From the NCBI GenBank assembly GCA_044425575.1, contig JAWXVE010000006.1, positions 1 through 49,926 of the forward strand: a stretch of DNA of 49,926 nt. The letters are read 5' to 3'. The position numbers and the translations under genes were made by a program. The stretch is from JAWXVE01 sp044425575 (GTDB taxonomy: Bacteria > Bacillota > Clostridia > Lachnospirales > Lachnospiraceae). The notes under the pieces are model-generated. The model was not told the DNA's origin. It worked only from the letters and a program-made list of their open reading frames with translations, and searched no databases. Below are positions 16,331 through 25,787 of the stretch, in pieces (position 1 is the stretch's first letter; every line of letters starts with the position of its first letter).

Positions 16331-18415
16331 TTAACTCATATATATCTGGCAAAATCTCTCGGCTGGTATGGGCTTTGAATAATAATACCCTTGCCCCAAT
16401 TGGCAACCCAACTCATATAGGGTGCTTGCTTGCTCTTCCTCTTCAATTCCTTCTGCCAAAGTAGCTGTTCCTTCTAATTCATTACACATCCTAAGGACAT
16501 TTTTCACTAAAATACGATTTTTCTCATTGGTAATCAAATGGTCCACAAGACTTTTATCAATTTTAATCTCATCTACCTCAATTTGTGCCAAAGTAATAAT
16601 ATTGGAATAGGCACATCCAAAGTCATCTAAGGAAATATGAAATCCTCTTGATTGAAAATCGTGAATTAAAGAGGATGCCACATTATTCTCCACTAATCCA
16701 ACACGCTCTGTAACCTCGATGACTAGATATTTATGAGGAATCTCATACTGGTCACAGATTTGAGCAATGGTATGTGCAATTCCATATTCTTGCAGCGTTA
16801 CACGGCTAAGATTCACCGAAATAGGCATGAGTTTTCCTTCTTGTTTGCAACTTTGTAACAATTGACACACTTTTTCTACTACAAAAATATCCACATGTCG
16901 AATAATTGATTTTTCTTCGTACAGAGGAATAAATTGATCTGGAAATACCATTTTCTCATTCTTCTTATCATAGCGACGAATCAGTGCCTCTGCACCATAT
17001 AAGGAACCATCTACCAAATGAACTTGCGGCTGTAAATAAATCATAAATTCATCGTTCTGCAAATACGAGAGCAAGTCAGCCAATGTACTATCGCTAAACT
17101 CGTCTAGTTCTTTTGGCGCATTATGATAATATTCTTGCTTATTAATATACATAATGGCTTCCGCTTCATGGATTAAGGCAGAAAGATCGTATCTTCCACT
17201 TGTCCAAGCATGACCATATGCCACAATGGAGTTGCCGTCCTCATGCATATGCCTTTGCATTTCATCCACTTTTTGTTCAAAAGCATCTTTCTCTACATCT
17301 GGAAAAAAACCTACAAATTCATCACCTGCTATACGATAAAAATCTACCTGAAAATATTCTTTTATTTGTTCGGCTGCTTTTTTAATATAACTATCGCCTT
17401 TTGCCAAACCATATTTTGTATTTACCTTTTTCAATCCATTTACATTGGCCACTATAACACCTAAAGCATGGCTAGGATATACTTGTAATTCTCCCATTTT
17501 CTTCGAATAGCTATCACGATTATAGAAGCCTGTTAACATATCTAAGGTTCTAATTTGTGTCATTCTTGTTTTCATTTCCGAAGTAGAAACATCTGTCTCG
17601 GCAAAGCGAGCAACTGCTTGTAATAAGCGAAAATCTGCGGCTAGATTTTTACGATTACTCATAACTACCATGGCAAATGGTACATGTTCTGCATTGTCTA
17701 TGACACAGATTGCTGCATTTTCTAAAGCCAATGCCTGCAAGACTTCCCTACTTGGAAATTCTGGGCACACACTTGCAATACATTCTGACACCTCAATGAC
17801 ACCAATTTCATTGCGTGCATGAATCCATTGTCCCATATGAGTTAAATCTACTTTATCACTTAATTCTCCAACGACTGGTTCTAATCCTGCTTTTGTCCAA
17901 CCTGCAATTAATGGTGCCGTTTTACTTGGAATATCAATGCGATAAAATGCAGTTTTATCTGCATCGTAAAATTCACCTAAGATTTCTAACAAGGCTGGCA
18001 CTGGATTTTTCTTTGTGCTTTGGGTAATCCCAATACAACGAGACATCATTTCTTCAAAAGTGTAATGAAAATGTTTCGTGGTTTGAATGGGCTTATATGT
18101 AGCAAAAATAAAGCATTCTCCTTGATATTCCACCAAGGTATAAGTAGTAGCGATCACTCGATTTAATACATTGTTAAAGATTTTCGATTCGAATATATCA
18201 CGATATGCCCAATCTAACCGCGGGTTATTACCAAGGGAAGACGTATGATTTGGAATCACGTCATAAAACTTCATTCCGATTATCTCGACATCATTACCTA
18301 CAAGTTCCCCCATCTCATCGTTATAATACACTACTTCTTCTGTCTGTGCATCTGCCAAGATGCACGGGTATTTGTGTGGTTGGAATAAAATATTCCAATA
18401 TTTTTTCGACTTCAT
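16331..18415 (-). CDS. PAS-GAF-GGDEF-EAL cyclic di-GMP protein
   Basis: A soluble signalling protein of about 694 residues. A PAS-like region (about 8-95, ILADAQTEEVVYYNDEMG) is followed by a GAF-like region (about 110-260), a GGDEF domain (about 280-425) with the loop RIAGDEF, and a C-terminal EAL domain with EALIRR, EVTERV, LDDFGCAYSN and KIDKSLV. The EAL metal-binding residues look intact, so phosphodiesterase activity is likely; the first Gly of GGDEF is Ala, so cyclase activity is uncertain. No membrane segment is seen. An in-frame TTG lies 39 bases before the chosen ATG; neither has an ideal ribosome site, but AGAAAGG lies about 12 bases before the ATG. It is downstream of the ROK gene but reads as a separate unit. 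Its input signal is unknown. Confidence 0.82.
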   Translation of the reverse strand: MKSKKYWNILFQPHKYPCILADAQTEEVVYYNDEMGELVGNDVEIIGMKFYDVIPNHTSSLGNNPRLDWAYRDIFESKIFNNVLNRVIATTYTLVEYQGECFIFATYKPIQTTKHFHYTFEEMMSRCIGITQSTKKNPVPALLEILGEFYDADKTAFYRIDIPSKTAPLIAGWTKAGLEPVVGELSDKVDLTHMGQWIHARNEIGVIEVSECIASVCPEFPSREVLQALALENAAICVIDNAEHVPFAMVVMSNRKNLAADFRLLQAVARFAETDVSTSEMKTRMTQIRTLDMLTGFYNRDSYSKKMGELQVYPSHALGVIVANVNGLKKVNTKYGLAKGDSYIKKAAEQIKEYFQVDFYRIAGDEFVGFFPDVEKDAFEQKVDEMQRHMHEDGNSIVAYGHAWTSGRYDLSALIHEAEAIMYINKQEYYHNAPKELDEFSDSTLADLLSYLQNDEFMIYLQPQVHLVDGSLYGAEALIRRYDKKNEKMVFPDQFIPLYEEKSIIRHVDIFVVEKVCQLLQSCKQEGKLMPISVNLSRVTLQEYGIAHTIAQICDQYEIPHKYLVIEVTERVGLVENNVASSLIHDFQSRGFHISLDDFGCAYSNIITLAQIEVDEIKIDKSLVDHLITNEKNRILVKNVLRMCNELEGTATLAEGIEEEEQASTLYELGCQLGQGYYYSKPIPAERFCQIYMS

Positions 18416-18437
18416 AATATAAATATGCCTTTCTCTT

Positions 18438-18467
18438 ACTAATTTAATTACCAAACTAATTTAATTG
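18438..18467. repeat. 12-bp direct repeat upstream of the GGDEF-EAL gene
   Basis: ACTAATTTAATT occurs at 18438-18449 and again at 18455-18466, 17 bases apart, directly before the GGDEF-EAL start. Tandem identical half-sites with this spacing could bind a regulator dimer, or may be AT-rich chance. Confidence 0.45.
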
Positions 18468-18500
18468 ACGAACTACTTTGATCCCGTTCAATAGATGATT

Positions 18501-19727
18501 CTATTCATAACCGCCCACATGGTAGAATAATTCATTGACCACCATGGCAGTTCCCCCAATATAGAAGAATTTGCTACACAAATCGCTTTTCACAATATCG
18601 TCTTCGTGGAAAAAGTTATAGTATCGTCTGCTGGATTCCACAAAAGTACGATAAATCTCCTCATTTTCAAATAAATCTCCGTATACCACCACTTTATCTG
18701 GGCCTAATATGGTAACAGCATTTGCAATGGTTTTAGCAATTTTACTACAAGCGGATAGAATAACATCCATAACACTTTCATCTACCGCTCCATTGTTACC
18801 TGTTAGATTCGAAAGCACCACTTGGTGAATCCTCTCTGTCTCTCCGTTGGTCTGTTCATATAAAAACGGTGTGTATTCTTCCGAGTAAATACTTGTAATC
18901 TTCTTGGTTAATGCAGAAATAGAGGCTACTGTTTCTAAGCACCCTCTTTTTCCACATCTACACAATATTCCATTCTCGTCTATCATACAGTGACCAATCT
19001 CTGGAACTTTCTTAGAATCACTGTGATATACCTTTCCATCGATTACAATGGCAGAACCAACTCCTGGGTACCATTTAAGGAATAATAACTTCTCATACTG
19101 TTTCCCTACTCCAAAGATAATTTCACCTTGAGCGAATGCCTTCATGTTATTCTCTACAATCACTTTAACATTCATATCACTCTCAACAATATCTCTTACT
19201 GGAACTTCTTCATTCCAGATACCATAAGCCTTGTAGCTAATACCTTGTTCTTTATCCACTACGCCTCTAAGGGAAATGCCAATTCCCAACAACCGTTCTT
19301 GTGGAATCTGATTATGTTCAATACATTGCTTACATTCGTTCGTTATTTTCAATAAAAATTCTTTCGGTGGAATCTTGGACTTAGTTGCAATGGCAATGGT
19401 TTCAACAATCTCTCCCTTTAAGTTGGCAAGAGTAATCCACGTCATATACTTCTCAATAGTAATGCTGCAAATTATTCTACAATCATAAGCAATATCCACT
19501 AGAATCTTTCTTCGTCCTACTCGACCTACTTCAGATACTTCACCTTTTTCCTCGATAATACCTTCTTCAATCATCTCTGAAAATAATTGCGTGACTGCTG
19601 CAGATGTAAGATTCACAGCGTGTGCAATATCTTTTCTTGACATTGCACCACTGTTATTTAATAATCTAAGAATTGTCTGTCTATTCTGCACCTTAACACT
19701 TTCTAGGTTCCTTCCAAGTCTTGCCAT
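18501..19727 (-). CDS. ROK-family transcriptional regulator
   Basis: A 408-residue repressor-type ROK protein. An N-terminal winged helix-turn-helix (about 10-75; MSRKDIAHAVNLTSAAVTQL) is followed by a sugar-kinase-like ROK domain with the zinc-site motif CRCGKRGCLETVAS (about 255-270). The kinase ATP motif is weak, so it is a sensor rather than a kinase. ROK regulators such as NagC or XylR bind sugars and release AT-rich palindromes. It is the last gene of the sulfosugar cluster on the same strand and has its own promoter just upstream. It is therefore the natural candidate for a sulfoquinovose-, sulfofructose- or sulfoquinovosyl-glycerol-responsive regulator of the cluster. This ligand is inferred from context only. 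Confidence 0.85.
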   Translation of the reverse strand: MARLGRNLESVKVQNRQTILRLLNNSGAMSRKDIAHAVNLTSAAVTQLFSEMIEEGIIEEKGEVSEVGRVGRRKILVDIAYDCRIICSITIEKYMTWITLANLKGEIVETIAIATKSKIPPKEFLLKITNECKQCIEHNQIPQERLLGIGISLRGVVDKEQGISYKAYGIWNEEVPVRDIVESDMNVKVIVENNMKAFAQGEIIFGVGKQYEKLLFLKWYPGVGSAIVIDGKVYHSDSKKVPEIGHCMIDENGILCRCGKRGCLETVASISALTKKITSIYSEEYTPFLYEQTNGETERIHQVVLSNLTGNNGAVDESVMDVILSACSKIAKTIANAVTILGPDKVVVYGDLFENEEIYRTFVESSRRYYNFFHEDDIVKSDLCSKFFYIGGTAMVVNELFYHVGGYE

Positions 19728-19751
19728 ATATCTACTCCTATCTACTTGATA

Positions 19752-19780
19752 AGTGTACTACCACACAGTATTCTTGTCAA
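19752..19780 (-). promoter_or_regulatory. sigma-A promoter of the ROK gene
   Basis: On the minus strand TTGACA (19775-19780), a 17-base spacer and TACACT (19752-19757) lie about 25 bases before the ROK start. The spacer holds GTGTGG...ACAC symmetry. It gives the regulator expression independent of the catabolic promoter. Confidence 0.7.
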
Positions 19781-19812
19781 CGCAAGGAGTTAAATTCTAA
19801 ACCATTCCATGA

Positions 19813-21150
19813 TTAATATTTGATCACTGGAATCTGTAACATATGACCTAATATTTCTAATTCTTCTACAATATCACCATATGCCACTACAAAATGTGGT
19901 TCCCAACCATCTTGTACACTTTTGCTCACAATTTCCTTAGCTGGAGCCTTAGTTTGCACTACAATGGAGGTTCCTTCAAATTGCTTTGGTTTCTCTAGAA
20001 TGCTTCCGCTTGTTACAAAGAAGCGAAATGCACCATTGCCATCTTTTCCAATACGAAAGACGGTAGCCTTCTCACTTGCCTTACAACCAAAATCCATTAC
20101 TGGTCCTAACCTTCTATTTGGATGAACTCCAATGGTAGCTTTTTCCGTATTGGCTAATGAGCAACTTGCCATGCCACAGTGCCAAAAAGTAATGGTATTG
20201 TCCTCTTCATCTAAGGATACTGGATCTCCAAAAAACGAGGGTTTCTCTGTGAATTTTGTAGATACATACATAGATAGCGAACCATACGTATCTGATTCAC
20301 AACTTGAAGAAATCCCCAAATCATTTAAGATAGAAAGCACGGCACAGACTGGTGTCCCGTAAGAAGTAAAGAAATCTGGCCAGCATCTTGATGCAATTGC
20401 TCCAATCTTATTATTAGTAATATACTCCTTGTAAGCCTTAAGCAATCTTGCAAAATCTTTAAGGTTTTTCTCATTTGTCTGCCCATGACCGCAACATTTT
20501 TGTCCTAACAAAGCTATATATTCTTCGCATTCTTCATCTGAGAACGACTTAGCCACATCAATTAACTCTCTTGCTTCAATAGCTTCTAACGTAGCACCAA
20601 ATGTCTTAGCTATTTCAGCATCTAGTGCACGCCCGAACCCAAACCCTTGTGGTGTCTGCCCAATAGCTGCTATTTTCAAATGTGTTAAGTCATCCTTCAC
20701 CTTAGCTGCTTGAATGGTTGCACGAATCTTATTGATAACACATTCTTCTTCTGGTGCACCAAAGATGTACTCAAAGTTACTATTGCGAAAATGCATCAGT
20801 GCATTTCCTGCTGAGTATGCACCTGTAAGGGAGTTCAATCGTAAGCGTCCTCCATCGATAACTGGCTCTCGTAATGTCCATAAAAGTACTGGACATTGGA
20901 ACTTCTTTAAGACTTCAGTAATATAAGCTGCATTTGCAAATGTAATATTTTGAACGATTACAAGCTTTGGTTGAATTGTATCCAAATATGCATTTAATGC
21001 ATCAATAGACAGCAACATTTCTTCTGGATATACACAATCTTGTGTAATACTTGATAATAACTTAATTGAATTTTCAAATTGTACTTGTGCACTTTCTAAG
21101 TGAAAGGTTGGTACGCCAACTGGTATATATGCGATTTCAAATTTGTTCAT
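19813..21150 (-). CDS. L-fucose/arabinose isomerase-like protein
   Basis: A cytosolic protein of about 445 residues with the fold of L-fucose/L-arabinose isomerases: two Rossmann-like N-terminal domains, then a C-terminal barrel (RCWPDFFTSYGTPVCAVLSILND, SCESDTYGSLSMY, GPVMDFGCKA). The Glu/Asp in CESD and the acidic residues near FWHCG could hold a metal. The family interconverts aldoses and ketoses. Here it sits in a sulfoquinovose-type cluster, so it is one of two candidates for the sulfoquinovose-to-sulfofructose isomerase, or it may handle another sugar released from sulfolipid. GAGGAG lies five bases before the ATG at 21150, so this start is preferred to an upstream in-frame GTG. An AT-rich palindrome precedes it in the gap after tauE. 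Function is inferred from fold and context. Confidence 0.75.
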   Translation of the reverse strand: MNKFEIAYIPVGVPTFHLESAQVQFENSIKLLSSITQDCVYPEEMLLSIDALNAYLDTIQPKLVIVQNITFANAAYITEVLKKFQCPVLLWTLREPVIDGGRLRLNSLTGAYSAGNALMHFRNSNFEYIFGAPEEECVINKIRATIQAAKVKDDLTHLKIAAIGQTPQGFGFGRALDAEIAKTFGATLEAIEARELIDVAKSFSDEECEEYIALLGQKCCGHGQTNEKNLKDFARLLKAYKEYITNNKIGAIASRCWPDFFTSYGTPVCAVLSILNDLGISSSCESDTYGSLSMYVSTKFTEKPSFFGDPVSLDEEDNTITFWHCGMASCSLANTEKATIGVHPNRRLGPVMDFGCKASEKATVFRIGKDGNGAFRFFVTSGSILEKPKQFEGTSIVVQTKAPAKEIVSKSVQDGWEPHFVVAYGDIVEELEILGHMLQIPVIKY

Positions 21151-21216
21151 ATGCACTCCTCTTCTTTCTTACTTTTATTCTTTTACACTATGTCATAATC
21201 TTTTTTCATAAAATAT

Positions 21217-21235
21217 TAATTAATCTAATTAATTA
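21217..21235. promoter_or_regulatory. AT-rich palindrome, putative ROK operator
   Basis: TAATTAAT-CTA-ATTAATTA is an 8-3-8 perfect palindrome lying between the tauE stop and the isomerase-like gene. It resembles the palindrome downstream of the main cluster promoter (28102-28116), so both may bind the same regulator. No strong promoter is visible next to it. Confidence 0.45.
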
Positions 21236-21964
21236 TTAAACGAGCAACGAAATACCTGATATAAACAATAAAATATAGGTGATTTTCATAAATAGCTGTT
21301 GGCTCATCTTATCATATAAAATAGTTCCAATCTTCATTCCAACAAATAGGAATGGAATGGCGATGAGCTGCCATTTGATTAATTCCACATTCCATAGACC
21401 CATGCGAATATCATCTATTAAGACTAGAGTGTTTAGAAAAATCCAAACGGTTGAAATTGTTGCTCGAAATTGTACTTTGTCTTTTATAATCTTAGAGAGA
21501 TAGCCAATTAATAACGGTCCTCCCGATACAAAGATTCCATGGACAACTCCAGCAAGCACTAGCAAGATATTCCATTTCTTGGATGGTTTTGTAATAGCAC
21601 TATCTTCTGTCTTCTTCTTTTGGAGTAAACCATGTAAGGCAATGCCGATTACAAATACACCTAAGCCTTTATATAGAATGTCATCATTGCCTACGAAAAA
21701 GCTTTTAACTACAATGCCTGATATCATTCCCACACACATAATAATTACGATTTTCTTAAGTTCTTTCCAGTTCACTGCTTTGTAATTCCCAGCAAAGACA
21801 TAAATACCTGATAACAAGCCTAAGACATTTAAAATGGGTTTTCCTACCTCGTATCCTACTAGCATAAGGGCAAAGGGCATTGCAAGAATTGTTCCTGCAA
21901 AGCCTGTAATGCCCTGTACAATATTCGCTAGTAAAATCACAATTAAAAATATAATATGATTCAC
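21236..21964 (-). CDS. TauE/SafE-family sulfonate/anion exporter
   Basis: A 242-residue membrane protein with about eight hydrophobic helices in two related halves. Family signatures are NIVQGITGFAGTILAMPFAL in the first half and VLAGVVHGIFVSGGPLLIGYL in the second. TauE/SafE proteins move sulfonates such as sulfoacetate, sulfolactate or dihydroxypropanesulfonate, so this one is placed as the exporter of the sulfonated C3 end product. The start is a GTG immediately after the TAA stop of the glycosidase gene, with GGAGAG in the end of that gene as ribosome site, so the two are translationally coupled. The coupling supports a shared pathway. Confidence 0.85.
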   Translation of the reverse strand: MNHIIFLIVILLANIVQGITGFAGTILAMPFALMLVGYEVGKPILNVLGLLSGIYVFAGNYKAVNWKELKKIVIIMCVGMISGIVVKSFFVGNDDILYKGLGVFVIGIALHGLLQKKKTEDSAITKPSKKWNILLVLAGVVHGIFVSGGPLLIGYLSKIIKDKVQFRATISTVWIFLNTLVLIDDIRMGLWNVELIKWQLIAIPFLFVGMKIGTILYDKMSQQLFMKITYILLFISGISLLV

Positions 21965-23974
21965 TTAGTTCTCTCCATATTTCTTGGTTACTGCCTTGAA
22001 TAATTCCTTATATTCCGATTCTTTTCGATAGAACACTGGCGGACACCCTACAGGTGCATCCACTACATATTCACCTTTTGTATATTCTTTTCCTGTAAAT
22101 ATATGAACCCAGCTATCATTTGGAAGGTATACATTCCAATTCTCTTTTCCTTCTTCATGCACAGGTGCAACTAAAAGATCTTTGCCATATAAGTACTGGT
22201 ACTGCTCGCAATATGCACGTTCATCCTCACTATAATGTACGAATAATGGACGCTGTACTGCAATTCCCTTTTGAGCATTCTCCCTCACTAAATCTTTTGT
22301 ATAAGGACTAATCATCGTGTAAATATCAACGAATTTACCAAGTACTTCCATGGTTTCATCATCCTCATAGAATTGGAAATTGGTCTCCGGTCGATTTCCC
22401 TCATGAGTTCTCATAACTGGAGTAAAAGCTGCCATTTCACTCCATCGTAAGAATAATTCCTTAGTACGAATATTGTCCCATAAGGAAGTATATCCGCCAA
22501 TATCACTATGAGAAATGCCTACTCCACTCATTCCTGCTGATAGGGCTGCTGGAATAGTAGAAGCTAAACCATCATGTAAAGAAAAATCTACCGATTGATC
22601 TCCTGCCCACAACAAGGTACAATACTTTCCACTTCTTGCACCACCTGCTCGCATAAAGTAAACAATATCACCTATTTTATCCGTCTCTACAAGTGCATCA
22701 TAATTGCACTTTGCCCATAAAACTGGCCAGTTATTATGCTCAATCATAGCTGGTCTTCCGCTATGTAGCTTAATGTCATCTGTTGGCAAATATTCACCAA
22801 AGTCTGCCATCCATCCGTCAATTCCAATGTCGATGGAATGTTTAATAATGACTTCCTTTTTAAACCACTCATACGCTGCTGGATTAGTAAGGTCTACTAC
22901 TCCACAATCAAACTCGCCAAAATCTACTAAGTAATCACTGCCGTCATATTTCGTTGCAAAGTAGCCCTTTTCATACCCTTCTTGGTACAACTCTCCGTCT
23001 TTCACAAGGTAGGGATTCACATATCCTAAAAACTTAATTCCTCTAGCATGTAATTCCTTGATTTTCGTAGGTAAATCTGCGTACATTTCTTTGTGGTATT
23101 TCCAATCCCACTGTAAACGCTTCCCAAAGGAAGTAACACGTTTCCCACACCAATCTTGACACCACACTCCTGACACTTTAATGCCCTTTTCCATTACTTG
23201 GTCCAACAGGCCAAAAGAACGTTCATTACCACCTTGTAACCCTACGATCAAACCATTGTACATCCATTCTGGAAGTTCTGGTTGCCGTCCGAAGAATGAT
23301 GTGACATTCTCATACATCTGCAAGTAATCTTCGGCTGTCTCAATGCGAATCATGGTCGGAACTTCCCATACCTCGATTTCATTGTAGGAATCATGCTTAA
23401 AGTTAAAATCTGCATATGCAGTGGATTCCATATGTAAGTAGTACATATTGGATGAAATATACGTTGGTTGTGGAAAGTTCGTGTTGTAATAATCTCCACC
23501 CGCCTGATTCTCCACATCTGACTTCCATGTAATATACGTAGACTTATCGCGACCTACTCCTGGTTCTGATGTAAAGATTGGGAAATTACGTCCCTTTAAA
23601 TTCAAATAGGACATTTGTTCCCCTAGTCCAAACAACTTTTCCTGTTCATTGGACTGGGTACGTATCCAGAAGCGATTAATGGTTTCGTCTAATTGGTCAA
23701 AAGTTAGGGTGACTACCTCATCCTTCATACGCACATGACCTTTGATACGATTATCAAAATTAAGAATGGTTTCGTCATTTTTCTCTACCATTTCTGTAAT
23801 GGATAAGGCAACACGTTCCACCACGTAATCTGAAATATTAAAATTACCACGATACATCTCCACCGTTTCTTCTCCCACACCTACATATAGAAGTGGCTGC
23901 GACTGAGTATGCTTTAGAATGACTGTACCATTATGTTCTAATGTAAATTCGTTGTTTTTACTTACTAATTTCAT
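21965..23974 (-). CDS. yihQ: GH31 sulfoquinovosidase (YihQ type)
   Basis: A retaining alpha-glycosidase of 669 residues, predicted to release sulfoquinovose from sulfoquinovosyl glycerol or sulfolipid. The sequence carries the YihQ-type GH31 blocks: GVWCQDWCGKR, TSFGKRLQWDWK, FGYVNPY-like LGYVNPY, DGWMADFGEYLPTD, LLWAGDQSVDFSLHDG and HSDIGGYTSL. Asp 391 (in MADFGEY) is the likely nucleophile and Asp 459 (in WAGDQ) the acid/base. Arg 286 and Trp 289 in GKRLQW match, with the same spacing, the Arg and Trp that bind the sulfonate in E. coli YihQ (positions recalled, not recomputed). This signature separates the family from alpha-glucosidases and alpha-xylosidases. No signal peptide is seen, so the substrate must enter first, presumably through the SSS transporter 23 bases upstream. 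Confidence 0.93.
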   Translation of the reverse strand: MKLVSKNNEFTLEHNGTVILKHTQSQPLLYVGVGEETVEMYRGNFNISDYVVERVALSITEMVEKNDETILNFDNRIKGHVRMKDEVVTLTFDQLDETINRFWIRTQSNEQEKLFGLGEQMSYLNLKGRNFPIFTSEPGVGRDKSTYITWKSDVENQAGGDYYNTNFPQPTYISSNMYYLHMESTAYADFNFKHDSYNEIEVWEVPTMIRIETAEDYLQMYENVTSFFGRQPELPEWMYNGLIVGLQGGNERSFGLLDQVMEKGIKVSGVWCQDWCGKRVTSFGKRLQWDWKYHKEMYADLPTKIKELHARGIKFLGYVNPYLVKDGELYQEGYEKGYFATKYDGSDYLVDFGEFDCGVVDLTNPAAYEWFKKEVIIKHSIDIGIDGWMADFGEYLPTDDIKLHSGRPAMIEHNNWPVLWAKCNYDALVETDKIGDIVYFMRAGGARSGKYCTLLWAGDQSVDFSLHDGLASTIPAALSAGMSGVGISHSDIGGYTSLWDNIRTKELFLRWSEMAAFTPVMRTHEGNRPETNFQFYEDDETMEVLGKFVDIYTMISPYTKDLVRENAQKGIAVQRPLFVHYSEDERAYCEQYQYLYGKDLLVAPVHEEGKENWNVYLPNDSWVHIFTGKEYTKGEYVVDAPVGCPPVFYRKESEYKELFKAVTKKYGEN

Positions 23975-23997
23975 AAAATCCCCTTACCCTTTTCTCG

Positions 23998-25755
23998 TTA
24001 TTTTCCTTTTTGTACATTTAATTTCTTTTGCTTTTGAATGCCTAAATATAATAGTACAATCGTTTCGATTACCACGAGTGCTGTAACACCTACAATAAGT
24101 GGAATATTTTTATTCTCTGTAGCAATACCCAGTGGCGAGAAGATAAAAAATTGGTGAACTAACAGTGTGATGAGCCAAATTGCAACTGAGTTTTTATGTG
24201 CCCAAGGCGTCATATCGTAATTCTTATCTCTAACTTCTCCTTTGTCAAATACCTTTTGATTCTTTGTATCGGTACATACTACTAAGATAATTACCATAAT
24301 GATGAACGAAATCAAGTAAATATCCATGTAATTTAAAGATAAAATTGCATTGGTAAATGGTAAATCAAGTGCTGCAAACCAGAATTTATACCCCGAATAT
24401 AAGAAGATATGAAATCCTGCAGCTATAAATGCGCCTAGTGAAGAGCCTTTCTTTGAAAACATACCAATTAATACAATAGTGATAATCGGTATATTGTAGA
24501 AACCTGTAAAAGATCTACCAAAGTTATATAAACCTTCATCTAACACTTGTAACATTGGAGAGAAGCAAATGGCAAATGCTGCAAATGCCCAACCTACTTT
24601 CTTTGCAAAAGCAACTGTTTGTTCATCTGTCATTGCTTTCTTAGAAAGTGGTCTGTAAATATCCATTACAAATACAGTGCTTGCTGCATTTAAGAAAGAA
24701 TTATAGGTAGAAATAACGGCTCCAAACAATGCTGCACAGAAAAGTCCTACTACCGGCCATGGCAATGATGCAGCCACAAGTGCTGGATATGCATAGTCCG
24801 AACTTTCTAATCCTGGAATTAATCTTGCTGCTATAATACCTGGAAATACCATTAAAATTGGTACTAACATTTTCAAAAATCCTGATATTAACACACCTTT
24901 TTGACCTTCTTTTAAGTTTTTAGCTCCAAGTGTTCTTTGAATTAACACTTGATTTGTACCCCAGTAGAATAAGTTGGCAAGTACCATACCACCAAATATG
25001 GTGCGGAATGGAACAGGATCTGTGGAAGAACCAATTGCACTTAATTTCTCAGGCTCTACCGTTAGAATTTCATTTAATCCTGTTGCTACCGAGCCACCTG
25101 ATTGAGCCCCTAAGGTATGTAACCCGAATATTACTACTAAAATAGAACCACCTATTAATAGAAGTCCATTAATTGTATCGGATACTGCAACTGCTTTAAG
25201 GCCACCAAGTACTGCATATATGGCTCCTATAATACCAACTAAGATGATTAATACAGTAATACCCGTTTCCGTACTTACATTAAAGATCGTGCTTAAATTA
25301 AAGATTTGGTTGAAACCAATAGCACCTGCATAAAGGCACACTGGAATTCCTACAAATAAATAACCTACAAGGAAAAGGACTGATACAAGGCGCCTTACAC
25401 CAATTCCAAAACGATCTTCCATAAATTCTGGTAAGGTAGTATATCCTTTTCTTAGATATAGTGGTAAAAATACAAATGCCATTATAATTGTGGCAATTAC
25501 TGCTGTAGATTCCCATGCCATACCTGACATATTATATCCATAAGATTGACCTGATAGGCCAATTAAATTTTCTGCTGATAAATTTGTTAATAACATAGAT
25601 CCTGCAATAAATAATCCTCCAAGACCATTTCCTGCCAGGAAATATCCTTTTACCGATTTTTGATTATCACTTTTACTTACAATTCGTGCTGAAATAATTG
25701 CTACTAATGCAGTACATATTATAAACGTTATAACGGTAAATCCAAGCTGTTCCAT
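23998..25755 (-). CDS. SSS-family sodium:solute symporter
   Basis: A 585-residue integral membrane protein with about 13-14 helices and the sodium-solute-symporter core. Typical stretches are NLSAENLIGLSGQSYGYNMSG, YAVLGGLKAVAVSDTINGLLL and a helix with NAASTVFVMDIYRP. The family imports sugars, sugar acids, proline and similar compounds with Na+. Between the glycosidase and the DUF4867 gene it is the probable importer of sulfoquinovose or its glycerol glycoside. Spacing to both neighbours is about 20-30 bases with no terminator, so it is in the same transcript. The substrate is inferred only from the neighbourhood. Confidence 0.85.
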   Translation of the reverse strand: MEQLGFTVITFIICTALVAIISARIVSKSDNQKSVKGYFLAGNGLGGLFIAGSMLLTNLSAENLIGLSGQSYGYNMSGMAWESTAVIATIIMAFVFLPLYLRKGYTTLPEFMEDRFGIGVRRLVSVLFLVGYLFVGIPVCLYAGAIGFNQIFNLSTIFNVSTETGITVLIILVGIIGAIYAVLGGLKAVAVSDTINGLLLIGGSILVVIFGLHTLGAQSGGSVATGLNEILTVEPEKLSAIGSSTDPVPFRTIFGGMVLANLFYWGTNQVLIQRTLGAKNLKEGQKGVLISGFLKMLVPILMVFPGIIAARLIPGLESSDYAYPALVAASLPWPVVGLFCAALFGAVISTYNSFLNAASTVFVMDIYRPLSKKAMTDEQTVAFAKKVGWAFAAFAICFSPMLQVLDEGLYNFGRSFTGFYNIPIITIVLIGMFSKKGSSLGAFIAAGFHIFLYSGYKFWFAALDLPFTNAILSLNYMDIYLISFIIMVIILVVCTDTKNQKVFDKGEVRDKNYDMTPWAHKNSVAIWLITLLVHQFFIFSPLGIATENKNIPLIVGVTALVVIETIVLLYLGIQKQKKLNVQKGK

Positions 25756-25787
25756 TGTGTCACCTATACCCTCTCTCCATCAATTAT

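Noticed and set aside
21965..23974. alpha-xylosidase or alpha-glucosidase as the GH31 role
   Set aside because: The GKRLQW and WMADFGEYLP blocks and the cluster partners fit sulfoquinovosidase better.
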